Shown in pieces: positions 7,018-12,507 of a stretch of 12,507 nt of DNA. Made by a program: the position numbers and the translations under genes. The stretch comes from Paracoccaceae bacterium (GTDB taxonomy: Bacteria; Pseudomonadota; Alphaproteobacteria; Rhodobacterales; Rhodobacteraceae), in the NCBI GenBank assembly GCA_021648225.1, contig JAKITE010000086.1, forward strand, positions 1 to 12,507, given 5' to 3'. Numbering within the stretch: position 1 is the first letter of the stretch; the number at the start of each line of letters is the position of its first letter. The notes beneath the pieces are model-generated. The model was not told the origin of the DNA. It did no database searches and saw only the letters and a program-made list of their open reading frames with translations.

Positions 7018-7805
7018 GCCTTTTTAAGAGCGTTTCCAAGAATTCGGCTGACTTTGGTAATGCTGATGCCCCGCGTTACCAGCAAAGCCGGCAAAAACGC
7101 CCATAGCGAGACCACCCAGACCAGTGAGTGATAATTCTCAAACAGATCCGTGCCAAAAACCTCAACGATAAACGAAAACCCGTAGGGAATGGCATAAAGC
7201 AAACCGATGCCAAGCAGAATGTTAATGCCGGCGTCGCGTTTCATGCGTTTTTCAGCCTGCGAAACCGAGGATGGTGAAAAGGTTGGCAGATTTACCCAAA
7301 GGTTAAAATCTGACCGGCCTGTGGGCCAGCCAAATATCCACAAAACCGCGCTTAACCCGATTGCGAGGCCCGCCGCAATGACAAAGCTGGTCGAAAACAA
7401 TTGCAGTATTAGCTCTGGCGAGGTTGAAAGTGATAAGCTAGCAGTTTGGGCAACTGCCATTTCCACCGGACTAAAGGGGAAGGACGCGTATTGAACCGCC
7501 CGATCCGCCAATTCCAGAATTTCGGGAATGCCCTGAATGGTGGCGCGGCAAAGCAGGCTTAGCCCAATCACTTGCGCTGCGATAATGGCGATGCGAAACC
7601 GGTTATAGGGTGGCGCAAAGCGAAAATCGAAAAAACCGGGGGTTTTGCCGCCATATTCAAACATGGTAAAGGCACCCACGATTGCGCCGATTATTAGCGC
7701 AAGCTCTTGGGTGGTTTTGCCGACATCGGGTAAAAGATATGCTGGCAACGCAATAATCAAGACCACTATAAGTGCGCGGATAAATGCGCCGATAATTCGC
7801 TTCAT
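7014..7805 (-). CDS. Predicted six-helix membrane protein, leuD-linked, unknown function
   Basis: I do not recognise a named family. The 263-residue product shows six likely transmembrane segments at about residues 5-25, 32-50, 72-92, 135-158, 193-216 and 226-245. A short positively charged N-terminus (MKRIIG) and C-terminus (LGNALKKA) suggest both ends face the cytosol. The longest loop outside the helices (about 93-134) would face the periplasm, and a charged loop, SQAEKRMKRDAG, lies at about 182-193. The start at 7805 has AGGGG about 8 bases upstream. The gene follows leuD by 34 bases on the same strand and is coupled to the exported EEP-fold protein by a 4-base overlap. The two products may act together at the membrane; I infer this only from the coupling. 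No transporter or enzyme motif is seen. Confidence 0.85.
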   Translation of the reverse strand: MKRIIGAFIRALIVVLIIALPAYLLPDVGKTTQELALIIGAIVGAFTMFEYGGKTPGFFDFRFAPPYNRFRIAIIAAQVIGLSLLCRATIQGIPEILELADRAVQYASFPFSPVEMAVAQTASLSLSTSPELILQLFSTSFVIAAGLAIGLSAVLWIFGWPTGRSDFNLWVNLPTFSPSSVSQAEKRMKRDAGINILLGIGLLYAIPYGFSFIVEVFGTDLFENYHSLVWVVSLWAFLPALLVTRGISITKVSRILGNALKKA

Positions 7806-7822
7806 GGCTCAACCCCTATTTT

Positions 7823-7839
7823 GTGGCTTTATTGGCCAC
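7823..7839 (-). other. Hairpin between leuD and the membrane-protein gene
   Basis: GTGGC (7823-7827) and GCCAC (7835-7839) form a perfect five-base stem with a seven-base loop, right after the leuD stop codon. On the minus strand it is followed by AAAATAGGGG rather than a T run, so it is more likely a processing or mRNA-stability hairpin than a terminator. Confidence 0.3.
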
Positions 7840-8445
7840 CTAAACCCAGGGCGCTGAAACCGAATGCTTTGCCTCGAATGCGTCAATTGCATCGGCTTTT
7901 TGCATTGTCAGTCCGATGTCGTCCAGACCATTGATCAGGCAGTGCTTTTTGAATGCATCCACCTCAAAACCGATCTCGCCGCCATCCGGCCCTGTAATTA
8001 TCTGACTTTCTAAATCAATACTTAAAACTGCGTTTGCCCCGCGATTGGCGTCGTCCATAAGTTTTTCCACATCACTTGTGGGTAAAACAATTGGTAAAAT
8101 ACCGTTCTTGAAGCAGTTGTTAAAGAAAATATCTGCAAAACTAGTGGATATTACTACACGAATTCCAAAGTCGAGCAAGGCCCAAGGTGCATGCTCGCGC
8201 GAAGATCCGCAACCGAAGTTTTCGCCAGCCACCAATATCTGGGCATTCCGGTATGCGGGCTTGTTCAAAACAAAATCCGCGATCTCGTCGCCATTGTCAT
8301 CAAACCGCATTTCGTCAAACAAATTCTTGCCAAGGCCCGAACGTTTGATGGTTTTCAAAAACAGCTTTGGAATGATCATATCGGTGTCGACATTGACAAG
8401 CGGCATAGGCGCCGCAACGCCGGTGATTTTAGTGAATTTTTCCAT
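7840..8445 (-). CDS. leuD: 3-isopropylmalate dehydratase small subunit
   Basis: LeuD is the small subunit of isopropylmalate isomerase. With LeuC it converts 2-isopropylmalate to 3-isopropylmalate by dehydration and rehydration. From the ATG at 8445 the product has 201 residues, the same length as the E. coli subunit, and begins MEKFTKITGVAAPMPLVNVD. The conserved NVDTDMIIPK (about 18-27), AGENFGCGSSREHAPWAL (the substrate-loop region, near 71-88) and the LPTSDVEKL region are present. The frame stays open 69 codons further upstream, but that extension lies inside leuC and looks nothing like LeuD. AAGGAA sits seven bases before 8445 and overlaps the leuC stop, and only 11 bases separate the two genes, so the subunits are made from one message. 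Confidence 0.97.
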   Translation of the reverse strand: MEKFTKITGVAAPMPLVNVDTDMIIPKLFLKTIKRSGLGKNLFDEMRFDDNGDEIADFVLNKPAYRNAQILVAGENFGCGSSREHAPWALLDFGIRVVISTSFADIFFNNCFKNGILPIVLPTSDVEKLMDDANRGANAVLSIDLESQIITGPDGGEIGFEVDAFKKHCLINGLDDIGLTMQKADAIDAFEAKHSVSAPWV

Positions 8446-8456
8446 GGGTCTATTCC

Positions 8457-9860
8457 TTACAATCCACGCACATCGGTCAAATGACCTGTCAAAGCGGCAG
8501 CCGCAGCCATTGCCGGCGATACCAGATGGGTCAGCCCGCCACGGCCTTGCCGGCCCTCGAAATTGCGGTTGGTGGTTGCAGCGCAACGCTCGCCGGGTTG
8601 TAATTTGTCGGGGTTCATGGCCAGACACATCGAACAGCCCGCCAGCCGCCATTCAAACCCGGCATCGGTCAGAATTTTGGCAATGCCTTCTTCCTCGGCT
8701 TGCAATCGCACAAGGCCGGAACCCGGCACCGCAATGGCGCGCATGCCTTCTTTGATCTTTTTGCCATCCAGAATTCGCGCAACCTCGCGAAAATCTTCAA
8801 TCCGGCCATTGGTGCAGGAGCCAACAAACACCGTATCAATAGCAATATCGGTCAGCTTTTGACCGGGCGTAAGTTGCATATATTCCAAGGAGCGTTTTAC
8901 CGCATCGACCTTGCCGCCCTCAAAATCATCGGGGTGCGGCACCACGCCGGTAATCGGCAAAACATCCTCGGGCGAGGTGCCCCATGTGACCAGCGGCGCA
9001 ATATCTTCGCCCTTCAAGGTCAGCACCAGATCAAATTCGGCGTCATCGTCAGTAAACAAAGTGCGCCATTGCGCCATCGCCATTTTCCATTCAGCACCTT
9101 TTGGCGCGTGCGGGCGGCCCATCACATAATCAAATGTTTTCTGGTCGGGCGCAATCAGGCCAGCGCGCGCGCCGCCCTCGATCGCCATATTGCACACGGT
9201 CATGCGGCCTTCCATGGAAAGATCGCGGATGGCTTCGCCGCAATATTCAATCACATATCCGGTGCCACCAGCGGTGCCGGTTGCGCCAATTACCGCCATG
9301 GTGATATCTTTTGCAGTCACGCCATCGGCCAGCTTTCCGGTGATTTCGACCTTCATGTTTTTGGATTTTTGCTGGATAAGCGTTTGCGTGGCTAACACAT
9401 GTTCGACCTCTGAGGTGCCGATGCCATGGGCCAGCGCGCCAAACGCACCGTGGGTGGCCGTGTGGCTGTCGCCGCAAACAATGGTCATGCCGGGCAAGGT
9501 CCAGCCTTGTTCGGGGCCGATAATATGCACAACGCCTTGGCGGATATCGTCAACAGGGTAATAATGCACCCCGAAATCGCGGGCGTTTCTATCCAACGCA
9601 TCCAGCTGAATGCGTGATTCCTCGTTTTTGACCACACCATCGACACGATCCAGCGTGGTGGGCACGTTATGATCGGGCACTGCGATGGTTTTTTCGGGTG
9701 CGCGCACCTTGCGACCAGCGGCGCGAAGGCCCTCGAATGCTTGCGGGCTGGTGACTTCGTGCACCAGATGGCGGTCGATATAAAGCAGGCTGGTGCCGTC
9801 GGTGTCTTCGGATACCAGATGGGCATCCCAGATTTTGTCATACAGAGTTTGTGCGGTCAT
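8457..9860 (-). CDS. leuC: 3-isopropylmalate dehydratase large subunit
   Basis: LeuC is the iron-sulfur, aconitase-family subunit of isopropylmalate isomerase. The 467 residues match the usual bacterial length. The start MTAQTLYDKIWDAHLV is typical. CGDSHTATHGAFGALAHGIG lies near residues 129-148. The three cysteines that hold the [4Fe-4S] cluster are visible in VFVGSCTNGR and in AGCSMCLAMNPDKL, and the C-terminal NRNFEGRQGRGG segment is intact. The ATG at 9860 has only a weak GAG six bases upstream. leuD follows after 11 bases. Upstream is a 162-base gap with a candidate leader peptide and attenuator-like hairpins, then the asparaginase gene on the same strand. Leucine-dependent control through that leader is possible but unproven. 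Confidence 0.98.
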   Translation of the reverse strand: MTAQTLYDKIWDAHLVSEDTDGTSLLYIDRHLVHEVTSPQAFEGLRAAGRKVRAPEKTIAVPDHNVPTTLDRVDGVVKNEESRIQLDALDRNARDFGVHYYPVDDIRQGVVHIIGPEQGWTLPGMTIVCGDSHTATHGAFGALAHGIGTSEVEHVLATQTLIQQKSKNMKVEITGKLADGVTAKDITMAVIGATGTAGGTGYVIEYCGEAIRDLSMEGRMTVCNMAIEGGARAGLIAPDQKTFDYVMGRPHAPKGAEWKMAMAQWRTLFTDDDAEFDLVLTLKGEDIAPLVTWGTSPEDVLPITGVVPHPDDFEGGKVDAVKRSLEYMQLTPGQKLTDIAIDTVFVGSCTNGRIEDFREVARILDGKKIKEGMRAIAVPGSGLVRLQAEEEGIAKILTDAGFEWRLAGCSMCLAMNPDKLQPGERCAATTNRNFEGRQGRGGLTHLVSPAMAAAAALTGHLTDVRGL

Positions 9861-9879
9861 GATATTCTCGATTATTTAG

Positions 9880-9952
9880 AAAAACTACGGGCGGACGCAT
9901 GCGCCTAGCCAAGCAAGGTCAGCGCAATCTCGTGAAACCGCCAAGGCAGGCG
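9880..9952 (-). promoter_or_regulatory. Candidate attenuator-like structure upstream of leuC
   Basis: On the minus strand, CGCC (9952-9949) can pair with GGCG (9942-9939) around a six-base loop. GGCG (9905-9902) can pair with CGCC (9893-9890), followed shortly by a TTTTT run (9884-9880), as in an intrinsic terminator. The GGCGG of the first hairpin (9942-9938) can instead pair with CCGCC of the second (9894-9890). The two states are mutually exclusive, the layout of a classic attenuator. The stems are short (4-5 bases) and no energies were computed. Confidence 0.35.
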
Positions 9953-9985
9953 TTTGCGATCGTCCATGTCAAAGAATTTGTTCAT
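9905..9985 (-). CDS. Possible 26-residue leader peptide of leuCD
   Basis: A small frame runs from ATG at 9985 to TAG at 9905 and encodes a peptide beginning MNKFFDMDDRKRLPWRF and ending EIALTLLG. Four of its last 14 codons are Leu, three of them clustered just before the stop (CTG ACC TTG CTT GGC). It lies in the gap before leuC on the same strand, and its end overlaps the first arm of the terminator-like hairpin. An in-frame TAA lies 12 bases upstream, so the frame cannot extend further. Against it, there is no recognisable ribosome binding site, and the Leu content is far below that of classic leucine leaders. It could also be a chance frame. Confidence 0.3.
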   Translation of the reverse strand: MNKFFDMDDRKRLPWRFHEIALTLLG

Positions 9986-10022
9986 TTGGTTGGTTTACGC
10001 CCAATTCACCCGCGCCGCAAGG

Positions 10023-11036
10023 TTATAGCCCTGTGCCGGCTTTATAAACCTCGTCCCGCACCTGAATGCGGGCCGCCGCGATTTTCCGGCGGTTCAGTTC
10101 TGGCGGGCAAAGCCGTTTTTGCACCACCGGATCGGCGGCATCCAGCACGCCCAGCCGCACCAGAATTGCGGCCATGACCGCCTCGGATGCGCGAAAATTT
10201 CCGTCTTCGATTTTTAAGGCAACACCGATGCCGCGTTCCGGCAGAATTGCCGCAAAAACCCCTTCGGCACCGGTTTTAATCGCAATTTTGCCTTTGGCGG
10301 CAATCATCAATTCTGAACAGGCGCGGGTTTCGCCGGCCACCAGTAACGGGTGTTCGATCATCGCTGAAACCAGCGTTTGGGCCGCCGCCGCGCGGGTTTT
10401 TCCTAATTGTGCCGGATTTGCCATTTTTGCCATTGCTCGCGCGAAATCGCCGATTCCGCAGGAAAAGTTCGGGGCGGAACAGCCATCAACCCCCCAAAAT
10501 GCCGGTTCTGCGCCCATCATTTCGGTGTGTGCTGCGCGAACAGCCTTTTGCACCGGATGGTCAATATCAATATATTCCGCCCCGCCGCCCAGATGTTTGT
10601 TCAGGGTCAAAAACCCTGTATGTTTGCCGGAGCAGTTATTATGGATCTGGCAAGGCGGTTCAAATTTTTCACGCATTAGCGCCCGGGCGGTTTTGTCACT
10701 TGGCACTTGCGGGCCGCAACGTAGATCATCATCGCCAAGACCCAGCCCCGCCAGCCATTCGCTGGCCAAGCCTGTATGTATGGCCGCGCCCTGATGGCTG
10801 GCACATGCCAAAGCCAGATGGCGGCTTTGCAATCCGGCGGCCTTTGCGGCCCCGCTTTCGATTAATGGCAGGGCTTGCAACATTTTACAGGCTGAGCGCG
10901 GATAGATCACCGCGTTGGCATCGCCCCATGTTGCAAGGGTATTACCAGCGGCATCACAGATCACCACATGGCCTCGATGGGTTGATTCAACCATGTCGCC
11001 CCGGATGAGTTCAACCAGTTTTGCTGCGTCGGTCAT
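10023..11036 (-). CDS. L-asparaginase, Asparaginase_II (ReAV-like) family
   Basis: This enzyme is expected to hydrolyse L-asparagine to aspartate and ammonia in the cytosol. From the ATG at 11036 (337 residues, MTDAAKLVELIRGDMVEST) the residues reported as functional in Rhizobium etli ReAV fall at the same numbers: Ser48 and Lys51 in the SxxK motif YPRSACKM, Ser80 in CASHQ, and Cys135 and Lys138 in NNCSGKHTGF. The second zinc-ligand cysteine is in GVDGCSAPN (Cys186), and IAIKTGAEGV carries the later conserved Lys. This register supports 11036 over the TTG at 11072. The ribosome binding site is weak (GAG nine bases upstream). The family is unrelated to the E. coli type I/II enzymes. It lies 162 bases upstream of leuC on the same strand and is divergent from ialB. 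No signal peptide is seen. Confidence 0.92.
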   Translation of the reverse strand: MTDAAKLVELIRGDMVESTHRGHVVICDAAGNTLATWGDANAVIYPRSACKMLQALPLIESGAAKAAGLQSRHLALACASHQGAAIHTGLASEWLAGLGLGDDDLRCGPQVPSDKTARALMREKFEPPCQIHNNCSGKHTGFLTLNKHLGGGAEYIDIDHPVQKAVRAAHTEMMGAEPAFWGVDGCSAPNFSCGIGDFARAMAKMANPAQLGKTRAAAAQTLVSAMIEHPLLVAGETRACSELMIAAKGKIAIKTGAEGVFAAILPERGIGVALKIEDGNFRASEAVMAAILVRLGVLDAADPVVQKRLCPPELNRRKIAAARIQVRDEVYKAGTGL

Positions 11037-11235
11037 GGCTTGATCTCGCTTATTTGATGGAAATATCGGCAATTAAGTGCTTATTTCCGGTTGTTTGGGG
11101 TATTTAGCACTAGCAAAGCCCCCTTGTTTCTATTTAGATTATCTTTGATAGAGAGCAAAAGACAAGCAGCCTGTTCAAGGCACCGGAAAAATTCGGGCGC
11201 AGGCGGTTTATTGGTTTGAGCAGGAGGCTGATAAT
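11037..11235. promoter_or_regulatory. Divergent intergenic region between asparaginase and ialB genes
   Basis: This gene-free stretch should hold the promoters of both divergent genes. A six-base inverted repeat, AGTGCT (11076-11081) and AGCACT (11106-11111), lies in it. I did not find a well-spaced -35/-10 pair on either strand: TTGTTT at 11124-11129 has only poor -10 partners. Confidence 0.4.
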
Positions 11236-11757
11236 ATGTTCAGAAAGTTTGTAATTGGTGCTGTGGCGCTGGTTTTGCCGGCGATGGTTGGCGCGCAACA
11301 GATCGAAATGGTGGATTCCGCCACCGATTGGTCGGTCTATGTGACCGACAGCCCCAAGGAGTGCTTTATCATTTCCAAACCCACCAGCTCAACCGCGCGG
11401 CGCAATGGTGCAGCGGTGGATGTGCGGCGCGGCGATATCCGGTTTTATATCTCGATCATCCCGGGTGAAAATGTGATTTCCGAACCCAGCTTTCTGGCGG
11501 GCTATCCGCTGAAACAGGATGTTCCGGTGCAGTTGCGGGTTAAAGACACCACCATGCAGCTTTATCCAAATGCGGATATTGACCGGGAATATGCCTGGCC
11601 GCGCCCCGAAGATGACGCTGCCCTGATCACAGCCATGCGCGCCGGTGCTGAAGTTACTGTTGTGGGGGTGTCCACCCGCGGCACCGAAACCACCGATACA
11701 TTTTCCCTGATCGGTTTTACCGCCGCCATGGAAAAAGCATTGGAGCTGTGCGAATAA
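11236..11757 (+). CDS. Exported IalB-family (invasion-associated locus B-like) protein
   Basis: The 173-residue product starts MFRKFVIGAVALVLPAMVGA, a clear Sec signal peptide with probable cleavage after residue 20, so it is likely periplasmic. The rest matches the IalB family pattern: WSVYVTDSPKECFIISKP near the mature N-terminus, a central beta-rich part with DVRRGDIRFYISIIPGE and SFLAGYPLK, and GFTAAMEKALELCE at the end. Cys43 and Cys172 could form the disulfide expected in this family. IalB in Bartonella is linked to erythrocyte invasion, but homologues are widespread in free-living Alphaproteobacteria, so a virulence role should not be assumed. AGGAGG lies 8 bases before the ATG, a near-perfect ribosome binding site. 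The gene is single, divergent from the asparaginase and convergent with mipZ, 20 bases apart. Confidence 0.9.
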   Translation: MFRKFVIGAVALVLPAMVGAQQIEMVDSATDWSVYVTDSPKECFIISKPTSSTARRNGAAVDVRRGDIRFYISIIPGENVISEPSFLAGYPLKQDVPVQLRVKDTTMQLYPNADIDREYAWPRPEDDAALITAMRAGAEVTVVGVSTRGTETTDTFSLIGFTAAMEKALELCE

Positions 11758-11761
11758 TTCT

Positions 11762-11777
11762 GCAAATGGCTGTTTGC
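11762..11777. terminator. Short hairpin between convergent ialB and mipZ
   Basis: GCAAA (11762-11766) and TTTGC (11773-11777) form a five-base stem with a six-base loop between the two facing stop codons. The stem is AT-containing and no T run follows on either strand, so it is at best a weak bidirectional terminator. Confidence 0.3.
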
Positions 11778-12507
11778 CTAGAAATTGACGGTTACCTCGG
11801 GCAAGCTTAGCGCGTTGATTAAATCGCGGACTTCTTGCCTTGCCGCGATATTGGACATGGTCAGGCTGGCACGGTCGGTTTTTTTCAGGTCCAGCAGGGT
11901 TAACCCGTTCAGGAACATTTCACGGAAAATTACCCGTTCGGAAAACCCTGAAATGGTTCGAAACCCGATGCGGATGGACAGGTCTTGCAACGCCTTGCCG
12001 ACTTTGTGCCGGTTGCGGGCCTGAGTTGTTGAAAGCCGGTTTCGCAGCACCAGCCAGTCTATCGGTTTTAGCGCAGCTTTGGCGCGCAATTGCCGTGCAT
12101 CCCAGACCATTTCCGCATAGACCGACGGGCCAAGCACGCGGCCTGTGGCAGGATCAATGCGGGCCAGCAGGTCAAAATCTACCAGGGAATCATTCATCGG
12201 GGTGATCAAAGTATCGGCCACTGCATGGGCCATGCGGGCATAGCGGCTGTCTGAACCGGGGCAATCAATCAGGATGAAATCACAGGATTTATCCAATGTT
12301 GCCAAGGCATCGGCAAACTGTGCCTCTTCATCGGTTTGCGCGGCTTTTTGGCTGTCTTCAACCGAAAGCGATAGCTGGAATTGCTCGGGCATCGGTAATT
12401 CAACGCCTTCACGCGCCATGAACTGGCGGCGATTGTCGAGATACCGGAAAAAGCTTGGTTGGCGCAGGTCCAGATCAATGGGGCCAACCTTTTGGCCTGA
12501 CATTGCA
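11778..12507 (-). CDS. mipZ: MipZ, division-plane positioning ParA-like ATPase, 5' end outside window
   Basis: MipZ is a P-loop ATPase that binds ParB near the chromosome origin, forms a bipolar gradient and blocks FtsZ assembly away from midcell (established in Caulobacter). The frame remains open to the window edge, with codons before the Met at 12503 continuing (A-M-S-G-Q-K-V-G), so that Met is not the start. About 30-35 N-terminal residues, including the deviant Walker A motif, lie outside. Visible family features are DLDLRQPSFFRYLDNRR, the Walker B-like strand FILIDCPGSDSRYARMAH, TLITPMNDSLVDFDLLARIDP, YAEMVWDARQLRA, and VLRNRLSTTQARN. The C-terminal GFSERVIFREMFLNGLTLLDL is also typical. 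The protein ends EVTVNF. Other ParA-type ATPases are less likely because these segments are characteristic of MipZ. Confidence 0.93.
   Translation of the reverse strand, partial: AMSGQKVGPIDLDLRQPSFFRYLDNRRQFMAREGVELPMPEQFQLSLSVEDSQKAAQTDEEAQFADALATLDKSCDFILIDCPGSDSRYARMAHAVADTLITPMNDSLVDFDLLARIDPATGRVLGPSVYAEMVWDARQLRAKAALKPIDWLVLRNRLSTTQARNRHKVGKALQDLSIRIGFRTISGFSERVIFREMFLNGLTLLDLKKTDRASLTMSNIAARQEVRDLINALSLPEVTVNF

Noticed and set aside
8446..8652. N-terminal extension of leuD
   Set aside because: The extra 69 codons lie inside the leuC coding sequence and do not resemble LeuD; the ribosome binding site and known length place the start at 8445.
8045..8755. 236-codon plus-strand frame spanning leuD and the end of leuC
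   Set aside because: It is antisense to two certain genes and crosses their boundary, with no ribosome binding site or recognisable product.
8700..9395. 231-codon plus-strand frame antisense to leuC
   Set aside because: leuC is unmistakable in this region; the antisense frame shows no family features and is typical of the long shadows opposite GC-biased coding sequence.
11037..11072. TTG start for the asparaginase at 11072
   Set aside because: The ATG at 11036 gives residue numbering identical to the ReAV catalytic residues and the usual N-terminus.
1..12507. CRISPR arrays, transposases, integrases, tRNA or toxin-antitoxin genes
   Set aside because: No regularly spaced repeats, insertion-sequence ends, cloverleaf-like sequences or related protein motifs were found on either strand by reading.

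Overview
The window reads as a chromosomal segment of an alphaproteobacterium, most likely Rhodobacterales (the Roseobacter/Rhodobacteraceae group). This is inferred from the alpha-type SspB adaptor beside fumC, a MipZ division-positioning ATPase, an IalB-family secreted protein, and a leuC-leuD-membrane protein-EEP protein-leuB neighbourhood that I recall from that group. The base composition, a little over 50% GC in the lines I sampled, would suit a lower-GC marine lineage. I see no tRNA, rRNA, insertion sequence, phage gene or CRISPR array. The coding density is very high. The longest gene-free stretches are about 200 bases (1873-2084 and 11037-11235) and both look regulatory.

Left part (1-2872): class II fumarase fumC runs off the left edge and is preceded on the minus strand by sspB, 17 bases away, as a probable sspB-fumC operon. 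On the plus strand, facing away, is a lysine-rich 253-residue protein that I cannot assign. It has its own promoter-like sequence and ribosome binding site, and it ends in a GC-rich hairpin shared with the convergent leuB.

Middle part (2874-9985): this is a leucine-biosynthesis region on the minus strand. In transcription order it holds leuC, leuD, a six-helix membrane protein and a secreted endonuclease/exonuclease/phosphatase (EEP) fold protein, the last two overlapping by 4 bases. After that comes a divergent LysR regulator/NAD(P)-binding epimerase pair (4041-5924), which sits between the EEP gene and leuB. LeuC and LeuD form isopropylmalate isomerase and LeuB is the following oxidative decarboxylase; leuA is not in the window. 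The DNA between the LysR gene and the epimerase gene carries a T-N11-A box nested in a larger inverted repeat. The 162-base gap before leuC holds a 26-codon reading frame rich in Leu codons near its end, followed by competing hairpins and a T run, which together look like a possible attenuator.

Right part (10023-12507): a ReAV-type (Asparaginase_II family) L-asparaginase lies upstream of leuC on the minus strand. Divergent from it is an exported IalB-like protein. A 5'-truncated mipZ runs in from the right edge, convergent with ialB.

The most noteworthy points are the EEP protein with replaced canonical catalytic residues, the regulator/epimerase pair splitting the leu cluster, the candidate leuC leader, and the orphan lysine-rich protein with three copies of a 10-base motif in its upstream region. 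None of these is proof of a new system. Most of the window is ordinary core metabolism.
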